Positions 37,276-50,251 of a stretch of DNA of 64,000 nucleotides are shown here, piece after piece. The stretch lies in contig NC_050473.1 in NCBI RefSeq assembly GCF_013373865.1, forward strand, positions 3,286,001 through 3,350,000, given 5' to 3'. Numbering within the stretch: position 1 is the first letter of the stretch; each line of letters starts with the position of its first letter. The notes below the pieces were generated by a model. The model did not search any database, had not been told where the DNA came from, and saw only the letters and a program-made list of their open reading frames with translations. The translations under genes and the position numbers were made by a program. This DNA comes from Monomorium pharaonis (Eukaryota > Arthropoda > Insecta > Hymenoptera > Formicidae).

Positions 37276-40200
37276 CTTGACTAGCTTTATCAAATTCGTT
37301 TGCATACAGGAAATTATATCGATAATGTCTGGTTTTATTACTCAAGTGTGAAGTAAGTGAAAAAGTTTAGACAAACGATTCAAAAAGAGGCAGTACTAGG
37401 AGGCTATTTTAAAGTTCGCGCGTAACATCGGCATTTGTAGTAAAATTGCACGAAGCCTACATAACATACACCTAAGCTAATCAGTCGTACTCATCTCTCG
37501 TATATAACGTTAGAAGTTTTAATTTTATATATAAAATGAAAAAAGAAAAGAAAAACTAATTCTGAAATATTTAATAGTCATGGTTAGCAGAGTTATATAA
37601 ATAATGCCTGTGATAATAGTATCGTCAGGATAAGTTGTGTCCTTAAAGAGTCTCTGATGTTGTTGCTAGGTAAATATTGATTAGAAGTGTATCAATGTGA
37701 GATATACCATTGGTGCCGCCTGCAAGGTGTTTTCACAAGCACAATAACGCCTGACGCAGAGCGGACCATCAATAGTCTCTAATGATACGCGTTAAATATT
37801 AAAAAAAAAAAGATATTCAAAATAAAAAGAGAACATGTTGCAAAATTTTTGCCAGTCATATTAAAAAAAAAAAACTCATAGTGTAACGAATGGATGACCA
37901 TTAACGAGAGGGTCTTTTACCTCACAAAATTATTATATTACGCTCACCTTATATATACTTGAATATTTTAGTATAGATTTACTCTTTACATATTTTTATC
38001 TCTGTGGAAGACTACTTGGCTAATTTAGGCCACTGTTGAAATTCACCCCTTATTTGCCTTGATGTTTAAATTACAACAATAATATATAAAAAAAGGAACG
38101 AGAATTACTTGTTACGTAAATGGTAATTGTGATAGATTTTTTGATGATTTTTACAATCTCAAAAGTCTTATTATCCTAATATGTATAGAATTATATAGTC
38201 ACTCTGTACGTAATAGATAAACTTGCTTACATTGTTAAACTAATATTAAAAGCTCTCATAACTATCCACACTAAACAGTTTTACAACTGGCAGTGTAATC
38301 GAAGATTGTATTTTGAGCATGGGATAGGTTTCTGTGTGTATTACTTTTAGCAGTACTATTTTTATTGCTATACAACTTCCAAGGCCTTTTAGGTGCCACA
38401 GGTTCTCCGACATAATTTTGAGCAGAATATTATTTTAATTTACGTGTTATTACGGCCGAATTTTCGACGTTATGTTTGCCGCGGAGTTTAAATTACGATT
38501 TTCGTTCCCTTCTCTGATAGTTTTAGAATTGCCACCTGTTTTATTTGTAAATCGAAGTTAATGTACGATTATATGTTTCTTTTTCGATGCAACATTGCTT
38601 TCAAAATCGTGCCGTTTTACAAGCTATGTTTTACGATATGCTTGGTAATACGAGGAAGACAGTTGCGAGCGCCTCGGACCGCTCTGTTTTTAATTTTGCA
38701 TACGATTTGCGTGAATTGTAAGACACAACATTTATCAATCGTAAAATATGTCGTGTACCCGATGAGGAATCGTTGCTATATATCATACATGAATATGTTC
38801 CTGATTTTCAAAAGAACAAGCAGAAAAAAAGAAATGAAAAGAGTCACATATATTATACAATAAGAATTACTGCGATGTTCACAAGCATTAATGAGACGGC
38901 TACAATTATATGAATAATAGGACTAACATGACACGACATTAACTGAATTCTAGCCTACGGTTAATCATAGTCTTCCTAGAATCCTAAAAAAAGTATGACT
39001 TTGCTATATTGATTAGGGCATGGCCAATTAACGCTATATAGCTGGTTTATAAATGAAAGAGAAGCGTAATGAAAAAGTCATCTTACAAATTACGCTTTGA
39101 ATTAACAGCTCCACATCATTTTACTGGACATGGCTTATACACTAAACGTCCGTGATTATACCTTATTTTTTCAAGTCTCTTCAGCATAATTTAAGTTGTA
39201 CACAAAAAAGAGAAAAAGAAGGTAACAATCTATGATCAAAAAGGAAAGGGGAAGGAAAAACCGTAGCTCATTATGTGTAAGCGTTCCGCGTTATTTTTGT
39301 AACAATATTTTTATTCCTTACTCGTGCTCGTATACATCGTCTTATATATATAATTAATTTTTAACTTTATGCAAGCATTATGTGTTCGATTGGCTGTTTC
39401 CGACGCTATTGTAGCGTACTTATTTGGATCATTTTTCCACGGTAGTTATTGCCGGGGAATACGTGGTATGAGCTTGCTATACATATTTTGATCTATTACG
39501 TTTTTATTCGGGCAAATCCGAGGAAAACGGAATTGCTCTTAAACGTGTATTTATATTATTTATATATTGTTTTGTTTAATTGGTTTTATAAATTTCTCGC
39601 CATAGTTGTATCTTATTCAAAAAGATAAAACGTTATCGATCGGTTTTTTATTATACAATTTATTTCAACTGTGTTTTTTTTTCAGATACACGCATACACG
39701 TACACGTTTAACGTCTTTGCTTTAATTTTTAATGTTTTTGTTGCCAATATTTTTTTTCTTTGTTTCAAATACTCAATCTGAGGTGGGATGACAACGATTT
39801 CTATACAGCTTGTCACACTACCTCATGGGGAAAAGGCAGAAAAAAAGCGATTAGTTCGTAATGAGTATTTATGTTGATTCTACTTTAACGATTTAACAGC
39901 ATTCCAAATCAATCATTTTTATCCGTCACCTCTTACGGAATAGGAAAAATTAAATTCTTTAGTGCCAAAACAGACTAATCAGAGTATTTATATAACATGT
40001 ATATTGCTTATGCGATTTGTTTTATTCCTTATAAGTTTATTTTATTCGTCTTTTTAAGTTCGCGTCGCGCATTCGAGTGTCGAAGTTCTTAGAGTAAGAA
40101 GACAAAAAAAATTACGGTTAAATCCTTGCTTAGTCAGTTAAAGTACAAATATTTAATATAATATATATATTATATATATATTCTATCTTTAGAGAATAAG

Positions 40201-42014
40201 AACGCGAAAGGCATGTTAATGGCGTATATACTGTTACTTGGTTTCATTCCTCAACAAGCACTAGCTTTATTTATTTTGCATTAGTTTACTCGATGTAATA
40301 CTTAACAGGCTGAGAGAAAGGGTAAAAAAAACGCTTTTTAGCCATCGCCCTATACACGTGTAATATTTTTTTGTTTTTTTTTCCTTTTTTTGGATATACC
40401 ACACACGTTCCTTTGTGGAGGTACCTTGTTTACATATCAAATTGACCACTGAAGCCCACGTTACATACAGTTGCATTCCAACCCGGTATGCTGAAGAACA
40501 TCAACTTGTCGAGTAGCATACCCTCGAATATATATCCATTCGGTGATCTCTCCGTGTTTCCACTTACTTTTAAGTAGTGATCGCGCGGCTGACTGAAACT
40601 TTTTCACGGTAAAGCGATATTCGATCCGTAACGCTTTTTATTAGCTCGTACTGCTCATTTACAGCTTGTCTTGTCACATATTCGAAAATAAACGCGTCTA
40701 TGTCGTCTTTATCGACGCCGAGCGGTTGTGCTTTACCGAAAGTTAAGCTGTTGGCTCCGTCACGTTTCTCTATGCAAAATTAGTTCTAGTGTCGTTTCTC
40801 TCAAATCTATATCTAAATAACACAAAATAACAATGTACTATGTAATATCTGAAATTAACTTTCTAACGATTTTAACTTAACTAACGATTTATGTTGTACA
40901 CGTACAAGTATTGTAATGCGGATTACTGTGTGTAAACCATGTTTTCCTGAGACCTCCATTGGTATTTTGCATAGAACGAGCTATTTCTGAGGAAAGACGA
41001 AAGATCTTGAATGTTCCGACATCACTTATACTTCAAAATGTAAACTGTATAAGAATAGTACAACTGACGAAAAAAAGAGGTAAATTGTAATGCAATATGG
41101 AAAGCGTGTATACCAATATATTTTTTATATGCTAATGGGATGCCAAGGAGCATGGTCATCTTGTAATGTAACGTATTATTTAAAGTTATACACGTTTAGC
41201 GTTCTCGACTGTGTACACACAAATCAGTTCCCTTTTGAGACTACTCAGCCTTTGTATTATCCTCCCTCCCCCTCCCCCTCATGTCGGACTACTTGAATTT
41301 CGAAGTATTTCAAACATGTATCTATATATTTCTTAGTTTACGAGTTTTACGATTTTTAATCTTCCAAAGTTTGTCAAGACTAGTCCCCGAAATATCTGTA
41401 ACAGATCTAAACTCTCTTCTATATTTTTTCTTTTTATTTAACGCAAATCTGCTTTTTTTCTATCTTGTACCAAATTTTAGTTCCATTTTTATATAAAATA
41501 TTCAAATTTATGGTATTATACGTATACACATCTATATACACTTTTACAAAAAAGGAAAAAAAATATTTTAATCTACATACTGTATTACATAATTAAAGAT
41601 ACGGAACATTTGCTACTTATATATTTGTCAAATGTATTATATTGAAAATATTTTATTATAGGATGGACAGATTTAGCCTTAAAAAAAGAAAATAAATGTT
41701 CTTTGTTGATCGTACATTGCTTCATCATATCAACTCAATTTGCCATTTACCTGTCAATTCATATGTACTGTCCTATACTAAGATATTCTCAAATGATATC
41801 ACTATATGCAGTTATTTGAAACGTGTAGAAGTATACATTCTTGTCTGCGCATAGGCTGCAATGCAATAATAATATATTGTGATGCTCACAAAGCACATAA
41901 CACATTTTACCAAAATTGTAATGTTTAAATATTTCATGTGATTTTGGAAACTGTTATATATTTTTTATTTCCTGCCAATTGTTTAATTTGTAATGTTGTT
42001 CTTTGTTCTTTTTC

Positions 42015-42020
42015 AATAAA
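42015..42020 (+). terminator. Candidate distal polyadenylation signal of the mei-P26-like gene
   Basis: This is a canonical AATAAA in the sense orientation, about 350 bp before the stop codon of the convergent ric-8 gene. An alternative AATAAA lies at 41691-41696. No intervening gene was found between the mei-P26-like stop and this site. Confidence 0.45.
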
Positions 42021-42269
42021 GTAATCAACTGAATCAAATTTCTTTTTATTCGCTGCAATCACCACGGACGCGGATTCATTTATGCGAAACGATTATGCGA
42101 CCTCGATTTTTGATTTTATTTTTTTATATGATATTCATATTTATATTGACATGTTTTACATAATTTAGCGATTGTTACTGATATTTAAAAAAAAGCGATA
42201 ATTAAAGTTAATGAAAACGACAATTTGGTGCGGGCCTAACAAAATAGATACATTTTCGACTTAAATATG

Positions 42270-42275
42270 TTTATT
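42270..42275 (-). terminator. Candidate polyadenylation signal of ric-8
   Basis: AATAAA on the minus strand lies 91 bp downstream of the ric-8 stop codon. It is about 250 bp from the plus-strand signal at 42015, so the 3' ends of the two convergent genes lie close together. Confidence 0.5.
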
Positions 42276-42365
42276 CGGAAAAGTACATCTATACATACAT
42301 CTATACAAATCGTCCTGTATTTTGGAGATATATAACATATACATATATATACATACATAGCATAT

Positions 42366-45300
42366 TTATTCGGAGTCTGAATCCTCCTTTTTGCCGTATT
42401 GCTGTTTCGGTAACTCGTTCTGCAATTCTAGAACGTGTTCTATCGGTTCTGGCCTCCCATCTTCGCCGATGCGACAAGGACGCACGACTCCCTCCCTAAG
42501 CAACGATGTTATCTCGATATATATTTTTTTATACATAAGAAAAAATATATTGTCATTATGGCGTTTGCAGCTGGTAATACTATATATTGCTGGTTTACAT
42601 AATGATGTTATAAATATATAAAAAACGACAGCTTTTATTTAGTATTAGATCTCGATATGATTGTGTATATTTACGCATATCTTCGATCTGTGACGAATAA
42701 ATAAAATCAATATGTATACACTACTCACATACCTCGTTAATTGATCAACAAGATTTACTAGTTTTAAAGCTTCATATTCCTTTTGCTCCTCTGTCATGCC
42801 TTCAAGCGGATTTGGCTTAGGCTGTTCGAAACATCCGATTACTGGGTTTATCCTTAAAATAAACTCTGGTTACATTTATTAATTCTCTTATTACTTAGGG
42901 CATGTGAGAGGGGCATTTCTAGCCAATTACTCACTGTTCTTTATACTTTTGGTATTCTTCCGTTTCACTATCTTCCGATTCGGAAGAATAAGCTGTTTCC
43001 GCTTGATTACGCCCTAATAAACCTTTAGTGGCAAACATTCCTGCCGCATTCCCATATCCTGTATATTTCACCATGCGGTTAACTGTAAATGATATATTGA
43101 CGATATTATAACGCTGTTTCTAGATAAAATTTCGATAAAATGCTACTTGAAATATGTTTCGATACGGTAGATAAAATAATACCATTTTCTTTACAAAGGA
43201 CGAACAAAAGTTCTGCAACTAGATCGCGTAATTCTGTAATAGGTGATGTTAGTAATTTGCACAATTTAGCTCTTAATGTCGTTCCTTCTTCGGGACGATG
43301 CATGACATCTTTTAAAGGAGGCAGAATCTGAAAAAAATTATTAGAATAAAAATAATTACTTCAGATAATTTTTTAAAGAAAAAAATTTTCTTTATTTAAT
43401 TGGAATAAATTTTATATGAAAAATTTTAATAAAATGATATAAACATAAATTACTGTTTACTAAAATGATATAAATATAAATTACTGTTTAAAAAAATGAT
43501 ATAAATATAAAATACTGAAAGAAAACTTTATTATAAGGTTTTACCTGCAATCTTACGTATCTGCGAATAATCCTCTCTGATTTAACGAGTCTGACTAGCG
43601 CAGTAACTATTGGAGAAAAGTTTTCTAATAAATGCGTTTTACATTCTAATCTTTTATCTAAAAATCTGAGTAAGATGCATATAGCGCTCATATTCATATT
43701 TTGATACACATCTTTGCAATCATTGTTTTCAACGGCTTGTATAATTGGTGTGTAACAAGTGTACGGTATCACAGTCAACAAATTAACGACATGGCTGAAA
43801 TGAGAGAGAGATAATAAATAAATGTTTTCTTCTGTTCGTTTCTTGGAATACAGAACTTTATAAATCAAACAAATGTTTTACCTCTCAAGATCATCCTGCT
43901 GCACTGAGTGCTTAAGAGTTAACAATTTATACAAGATTAATACCAAGTTCTTATATTTTTCTTGATCTTCAACCCCAATATTATCCGAGTGTATATACAA
44001 GTTAAATAGAATTTTCAAAACTTCACAAACTATTGTTATCTCCTCAGTCTAAAAATAATTGAAAAATTGAATTATTAGATTTAAGATTGATATAAATTGT
44101 ACAAATAAAAAAAATTAATATGATTTTTTACCTTAATATCACTTTTGTTTTGATTTTGCGTTACAAATTCCTCTAATATTTTAACAAGACATACATCACC
44201 ACATAATTTGGTTTTGATTACATCTCTCGTAGACGTATTTAGTGCAGTGAGCAAAAATAGTATTCTCAAATCAAATAATTTAACATCATGAGGAATGTCA
44301 TCCGTATAATTTTTTATCCGCTCAATGAGATAAGGCAAAGAAGAAATCAATATTCTCGAATGTTGCACTTTTTCGCTATTAAATAATAAATTGCACAGTA
44401 ACTTTAGTGCTTCTATTGTAACTGCAAGTAAAAGCATATATTTAAATACATGTATTATGTAATATATAGAAAATGTAAAAACATAGATTTTTTCATAGAT
44501 TTAAAATTTTTAACATTATTAAATGTGTTTTTGCATACACACATTTATTGAATAATATATAGATTTAATAAATTATTTTAACATTATACTATATAGATTT
44601 ATATATTTATATGAATTTACATTGAAAAAAGTCGTCCAATCATTCTTACCGATTGTGCATGAGACTTGTTCTCCTTCACATATTTTTGTCAGCCCTGCAT
44701 TTTGCAATATATTTTTTATTTCATTGTCCGTAATTAGATCATTTAAATTTGTTTTATCGCGGCTAGAACATGAACATATATAAGTGTAGCATATACAAAT
44801 ACAATCTAAAATAGAAGTTTAATATATTTCTTTTAAATCATTCCAGGTGATTTCAGGATAAAATGTGTATCTTTTAATGAAATATATTTTATCATCTTTT
44901 GTTATTGAGAAATATATTTTTTCATAATTATCTCATTAGATATATACAATGTAATTAAATTACCTAAGTATCCTCAAAGCAGCTAAACAATGATGATGTT
45001 GGTCTACATGAATGTAATCCGTTAGATAATAAAATAATCTCTTCCATAACTTCTCTCGTAAATGGGTACGATCTAGCTCTTCAAACTTTGTCGTCTTATT
45101 GTACTAAAACATTGGTTGTGTAATATATTAGTACGTGATTTAAACAATTTAAAAAAATAATAAACATTTTGTATACATACTTTGGAAAGTGTGAACATAA
45201 TTTAAAAAATCGATTTGTTATCTAGTAATCGCGATATGTATACTTAATAATATACAGAACTGTGAAATTAATAAATTGAAATAAAACAACTTAAGATTAA

Positions 45301-45513
45301 ATTGAGATTAACATAAAATTTCTTCCTAAAATTGTAAAATTTATTAATATAGATTTATCTTGAGAAGATAGATTTTACGTTTTTTGACAAGTAATGAGGC
45401 GTCTCAAAATGTATACTTACAACTTTTAGAAACACAACAATATTTTTACAGAATTCTTCGTACGTGCTGGAAATTAATTTTGGGATTAATTGGTCTGTGT
45501 TTGCCTTTTCCAT
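42366..45513 (-). CDS. ric8a: Synembryn / Ric-8, G-alpha chaperone and guanine-nucleotide exchange factor (531 aa, 10 exons)
   Basis: Exons in transcript order (minus strand): 45513-45421, 45103-44964, 44762-44650, 44421-44132, 44048-43882, 43794-43545, 43327-43183, 43082-42935, 42852-42733, 42495-42366; the sum is 1596 nt with phases consistent at every junction. Seen: an all-helical protein with armadillo-like repeats, a DLRILFLLTAL segment, ALEEHLL-like helices, and the conserved C-terminal block TGYGNAAGMFATKGL, an acidic SSESEDSETEEY stretch, and INPVIGCFEQPKPNPLEGMTEEQKEYEALKLV (shown here as a description only). It ends in an acidic EDSDSE tail. Family knowledge: Ric-8 folds nascent G-alpha subunits, promotes GDP release, and acts in asymmetric cell division and synaptic signalling; CK2-type phosphorylation of the acidic C-terminal stretch is known in vertebrates. 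The start was chosen at MEKANTDQ because the upstream in-frame ATG gives a hydrophobic non-family extension. The length matches the family (about 530 aa). Confidence 0.93.
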
Positions 45514-46470
45514 GTCAAGATTGATGTGGCAAGCACCTTTTGGATATGGTATTACATATTTTATTTCATAATACTGAATATTGAGAAATAGATTCACTAT
45601 TAAATCGACCCGAAATTCTGCGACGTTTGACAGCTAGTCTTTTATGCTTTTTAACTCTCATTGACTCTCATTCGAACAAGGAATATGTACTAGCCATAGC
45701 GAGGAATGTCTCACTCTATTTGCATGTGCCTATTGGCCGTTGACCTAGCCACTTTTATCGATGAGTTTTGGAACTCGATCAGGAAGACTTCAAACGTCCC
45801 CTCGAATTTTTCGCGAACCTTTTTAGAACTGCGTTCTGAAACCGATCAAAAAAAATCTCTCCTTTACCGACACAGTGCATTGACTGTTGCATCGATACAT
45901 ATTGCAATAAATTGTCTGATCTGTCACTATTAGTCTATTCTTTCTAGCTGCACTGTTGCACTGGTGCAATAAGTTAGAATGATGGTCTGTTCTTTCTAGC
46001 TGTACTGTTGCACTGGTGCAATAAGTTAAAGTAAGACAAGTATATTTTTTCTCATGGCCTGTTCTTTTTAGCTGCACTATTACACTGGTGCAATAAGTTA
46101 AAGTAAGACAAGTATATTTTTTCTCATTCTAACTTATTGCACCAGTGCAACAGTACAGCTAGAAAGAACAGACCATCATTCTAACTTATTGCACCAGTGC
46201 AACAGTGCAGATAGAAAGAACAGACCACATATATGTCACTTTCGAAGAGAATAAAAGGGAATAAGGATACACGTAATCTTGCCTATTGTTGCCTATTAGT
46301 TTAGGATCGAAGCGTCCGCATAGAATATTTGGAACAAATAATTATTTTTTAAGCTGCCGCTGTCATGAAGCTCGGACAACATATATACGCGCGTGTGTTA
46401 ATCATTATGTTCATTTAAATAAAATATAAGCTACTTGATCGTATGTACAACTGTTTTTAAGGCTACGAAG
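45514..46470. promoter_or_regulatory. Divergent ric-8 / Mtmr promoter region, carrying a hairpin repeat
   Basis: The two start codons are 957 bp apart on opposite strands, so both 5' ends and probably a bidirectional promoter must lie here. About 300 bp (45933-46228) is a fold-back repeat described separately. The sequence on the ric-8 side (45600-45900) is more GC-balanced and is the likelier core promoter. No TATA box or initiator could be assigned with confidence. Confidence 0.5.
45933..46228. repeat. Compound fold-back hairpin element (three direct arms, two inverted arms)
   Basis: A unit of about 50 bp containing CTGTTCTTTCTAGCTGCACT and TTGCACTGGTGCAATAAGTT occurs three times in direct orientation (starting near 45933, 45984 and 46057). 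It then occurs twice in inverted orientation (about 46122-46175 and 46176-46228). The spacer AAAGTAAGACAAGTATATTT is present after the second and third direct copies. The unit can fold into a long near-perfect hairpin. A simpler one-arm/one-arm copy lies at 8951-9072. This resembles a non-autonomous MITE/fold-back family; short frames inside it are just translations of the repeat. Confidence 0.8.
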
Positions 46471-49400
46471 ATGGATCAGATAAAAGTCCCAAAGGTACGA
46501 ACAACTTCCAATTCAACATTTTATTATATTCTGTAATTTATCAACGTGATAATAGAATTCATGATGATAGAAGTGTCACGTATATAATTATATATATATA
46601 TATTGTCTATTTATTGATACATATTTCTTGTGTTAAACTACATAAAAAATGAATTGCAGTATTGAGAGAATGCCTCTCTTATTTATATATATTTGAATGT
46701 GCAATATAAACCAAAAGGGAAATACATGTATTTTACAGGTAGAGAATGTGAGGATGCTAGATAAGTATAGCAATAATCATTCCATTGGCACACTTTATCT
46801 AACAGTGACACATCTTATCTTTGTCGAAAGAAGTGGCAAAAAGAAGATATGGGTAAACCACAATGATCTAATAAAACTGTACTGTGGTTGCGTCAAAAAG
46901 TAATATTTCACAATATCATGTAATTATAGGTATTATATACGCATATCTCTAATATAGAGAAGCAACCATTGACAACCACAGGATCACCTTTGTATATTAA
47001 GTGCAAGCATTTTTTCATTGTCACTTTTGTCATCCCAAAGGAACGCGATTGCCATGAGATTTATCTTACATTATTAAAATTATCCTGTCCAGGTAACAAG
47101 CAACTATTTATATCATATTTGTATGCATATAAATATCTTCCAGGAATTTTTAAAAAGAAGTCACATATAATGGAACATATATGAAAAAAAATTGTTAAGA
47201 TAATTGTTGATAAGATAAAGAATTACAATCCATCATTTTTATTTGATGTAGCTAGCATAGAAGATTTATATTGCTTCAATTATCAAGAGAGCAAGGATAC
47301 CTTACCTCAGCACGCTGGGTGGAATTTCTTCAATGTACAAAGCGAATTTCAACGGCAAGGTGTCCCAAATGAGGAATGGTCGCTTTCGTATTTAAATATT
47401 AATTATGAGGTGAATATCCTCATTGGATTTCCATTTTACACTTTTAACACAGTTTAACTAAACTACCGATCCTTTCAGCTTTGTGATACTTATCCAAAGT
47501 ACTTATACGTTCCCAGTGCATCTACTAAAAATATTTTATTAGGTAGCGCAAAGTTTAGAAGCAGAGGAAGGTTACCAGTTCTAACGTACTTGCATTCAAA
47601 CAAGGTTTGAACAAAATAGTAAACTAAAGCATAGCGTTTTTGAATGGAATTTCAAATAAAATAATTTTTAGGCTGCTATTTGCCGATGCAGTCAACCACT
47701 CTCAGGATTTAGTGCACGATGTCCCGAGGATGAAGAATTGATGCATAATATATTATGTACAAATCCTAATTCACGGTATATGTATGTTGTCGATACAAGG
47801 CCACGGGTAAATGTATATTAGTACATATAATTACTCTTTTTTTAAATCTAATATTAGATCTAATTCTGCTCCCATTTTTCTGATATTTTTTATTCTTTAG
47901 ATTGAAAATTGGAAAACATTTAAACTTTTTTAAAATAGAATATTTTGAGCTAAAAAACAAATCGATATTTAATTATTTTCGCGATATAAATGTTATAAAT
48001 ATATAAGACACATAATTTCATAATTATAGATATAAGGTATTATTAAAAAATCAAAACTTAATTCTGTTGGACTAGATTAATGCCTTTGCTAACAGAGCCG
48101 CGGGAAAAGGATATGAAAACGAAAATTTCTACGACAACATTAAATTTCATTTCTTTGGGATAGAAAACATTCATGTAATGAGAACGAGTTTAAACAAGCT
48201 TTTAGACTGTAAGTATAAAGTTGATAAAATCTTTATGGAGAGCTTGTGCATAAGATCTCAAATATTTTCATACAATTGTTAAATTTCTTTATTTGATCTT
48301 AGTACAAAGATCGACTTCCATGAGTGCATTTTTGAGTGGTCTAGAAAGCAGCGGTTGGCTGAAGCATATTCGTTCTATCCTGGAAACCGCTTGGTTTATT
48401 GCACGAGCAGTTTCGAACGGCGTGAGCGTGGTGGTGCATTGTAGCGATGGATGGGATCGCACCGCGCAAGTGTGCTCTCTGGCTGCATTATTGTTGGATC
48501 CATTTTATAGAACAATCCAAGGCTTTCAAGTAAATAATTCAATATTTATTTTTCAAATAATTGTTTTAATGTTAAAAATTATTTGATTAAATTTGTATAA
48601 CATACATGATAAATGATTTTTAAAACTTCTTTCTTTACTAGGCTTTAATAGAAAAAGATTGGTTGTCCTTTGGTCATAAATTTAGTGACCGCTGTGGCCA
48701 TGTCAGTAACGATGGTAAAGAACTTGCACCGATATTTACACAGTTTATAGACGCGGCATATCAATTGCTACAGCAGTATCCATATAAATTTCAATTCAAT
48801 GAATATTTTCTTTTAACGTTACACGATCATGTACATAGTTGTCAACATGGTACATTCATCGGAAATTCGGAAAAAGAAAGACAAATGTTAAGGTATTATA
48901 TTTGCATACGAATTTCTTTCTTTGCATGATAAATATATTATAAACAAAAAAGTTAAATTATTATTTCAGATTATCCGAGCGAACGTATTCATTGTGGGGC
49001 TACTTGGCAAATAATATGAACGAGTATATAAATCCAATCTACAGATGCAATCGTTACAATAATGAAGAATCAGCTGATATTCTTCAACCTAAATTGGCAC
49101 CTCAATCTATTGTGTAATAAATGTGTAATTTTTACGCAATGATTCATATTCGATATTAGTCGTATAGCTTGAATAAAACGTATTATTTTTTAGTCTGTGG
49201 AGAGGCTTGTACTTCAGATTTGAAAATGGAATACATCCTAGAGAAACGTGCGAAGATTTGATTCTAACGATTTATGATCACACGAGTTCTTTAGAGGATC
49301 ATGTGAAGCTTTTGTTAAAAGTATGAATTCAAGTACAATTCAAAGTACAATTCAAACTAATATATAGATGGAATTTTAAAATATATTTTAACGAAAAATT

Positions 49401-49906
49401 TGTTTTTTAATATTTATTCTTTGATTTTTAACAGCGAGTAAATTCTTTGGGGCAACTTTTAAATACGAATAATGTTCAAAAGAAAGGAAAGCATAAATTC
49501 GACAATAAATTTATGAAGGACTCTATGTCAGAGACTATAATAGAAAACACTGCAAATCACGACGAGAAGACGAAAGCTAAGTTAAGATCGAATCAATTGG
49601 AAAATGAATTAAAGACAGTTGCCTTAGAATGGAAATCGTCGCGAAATATGGAAGAATGTGGATGTTCTACTACATTTGATGCTTTCAACAAAAAGGTACA
49701 ATTAACAAGTTATATGCAAATATACATTCAATTTTTTTACTTATGGTTATACTTTATTTCAGCATCATTGTTGGTCTTGCGGTGATGTACTATGTACGAG
49801 ATGTATGGCGGCGCACACTAAATTACCTGGGCATCTATCACAGCGTGCTGTGCCTATATGCAAATCATGCTATCAGAATTTCGGCATATCCGCTACTAGT
49901 CCTTAA
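46471..49906 (+). CDS. Mtmr6: Myotubularin-related phosphoinositide 3-phosphatase, MTMR6/7/8 class, with FYVE-like finger (668 aa, 13 exons)
   Basis: Exons: 46471-46494, 46739-46852, 46930-47092, 47252-47409, 47479-47604, 47672-47806, 48076-48208, 48303-48529, 48642-48892, 48970-49113, 49194-49320, 49435-49695, 49763-49906; total 2007 nt, all GT-AG. Seen: a PH-GRAM domain (about 1-115; LTTTGSPLYIKCKHF), then the myotubularin phosphatase domain with CRCSQPLSGFSARC, the IENIHVMR motif and the active-site loop HCSDGWDRTAQ. The catalytic Cys is at about 331 and the Arg at about 337, so the enzyme is predicted active. A charged coiled-coil-prone linker (about 540-600) and a C-terminal zinc finger (about 605-664; KKHHCWSCGDVLCTRC...CKSC) follow. 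Family knowledge: removes the 3-phosphate from PI3P and PI(3,5)P2 on endosomes. The first zinc ligand pair is CGC rather than CxxC and the WxxD motif is not apparent, so the FYVE is atypical. The first coding exon is only 24 nt (MDQIKVPK) and supplies the family-like start. Confidence 0.93.
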
Positions 49907-50245
49907 ACGCGCTTTATTAACGCGTGACTTATGCTTATAGTTCATATTTGTACGCACGTCTTATGAGAAATAATGAAAAAACGTATATATCAAGTAATAA
50001 TGTATTATTCCGATTTCATATATTAAGCCATTCTATGTTTTTCTGAATTTTATTTCGTTTGGATAATTGATTAATACAAACAACATAGTACCTGATTACA
50101 ATATATACCACATACGAATTTATTTTTAATTTAAATAACTGATGCGCCAAGTATACTACTGAGAGTATACTGCTAAAGATTTTGCCCATTTTTTATTTTT
50201 ATCTGTCACATAATTTACTGCTTATCGATACAATTAGTTTTTTTA

Positions 50246-50251
50246 AATAAA
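50246..50251 (+). terminator. Candidate polyadenylation signal of the Mtmr gene
   Basis: First canonical AATAAA in the sense direction after the Mtmr stop codon, about 340 bp downstream, in an AT-rich stretch. Weak evidence on its own. Confidence 0.3.

Larger units (their letters stand above)
35527..42030 (+). other. Probable long 3' UTR of the mei-P26-like gene
   Basis: About 6.5 kb follows the stop codon without any convincing coding exon on either strand. It is AT-rich, with many poly-U and poly-A runs and a (TA)n tract. Candidate AATAAA signals occur at 41691-41696 and 42015-42020, the latter just before the convergent ric-8 gene. A UGUAUAUA Pumilio-type motif lies near 36957-36965. Long 3' UTRs are common for neural and germline regulators in insects, but continuity of the transcript to 42 kb is inferred, not seen. 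Confidence 0.5.

Noticed and set aside
45823..46077. 84-codon minus-strand frame with repeated LLHQCNSA motifs
   Set aside because: It is the translation of the hairpin repeat; the same peptide appears from the 9-kb copy.
47766..47960. 64-codon minus-strand frame inside the Mtmr gene
   Set aside because: It overlaps a verified Mtmr exon and intron in antisense and has no features of its own.
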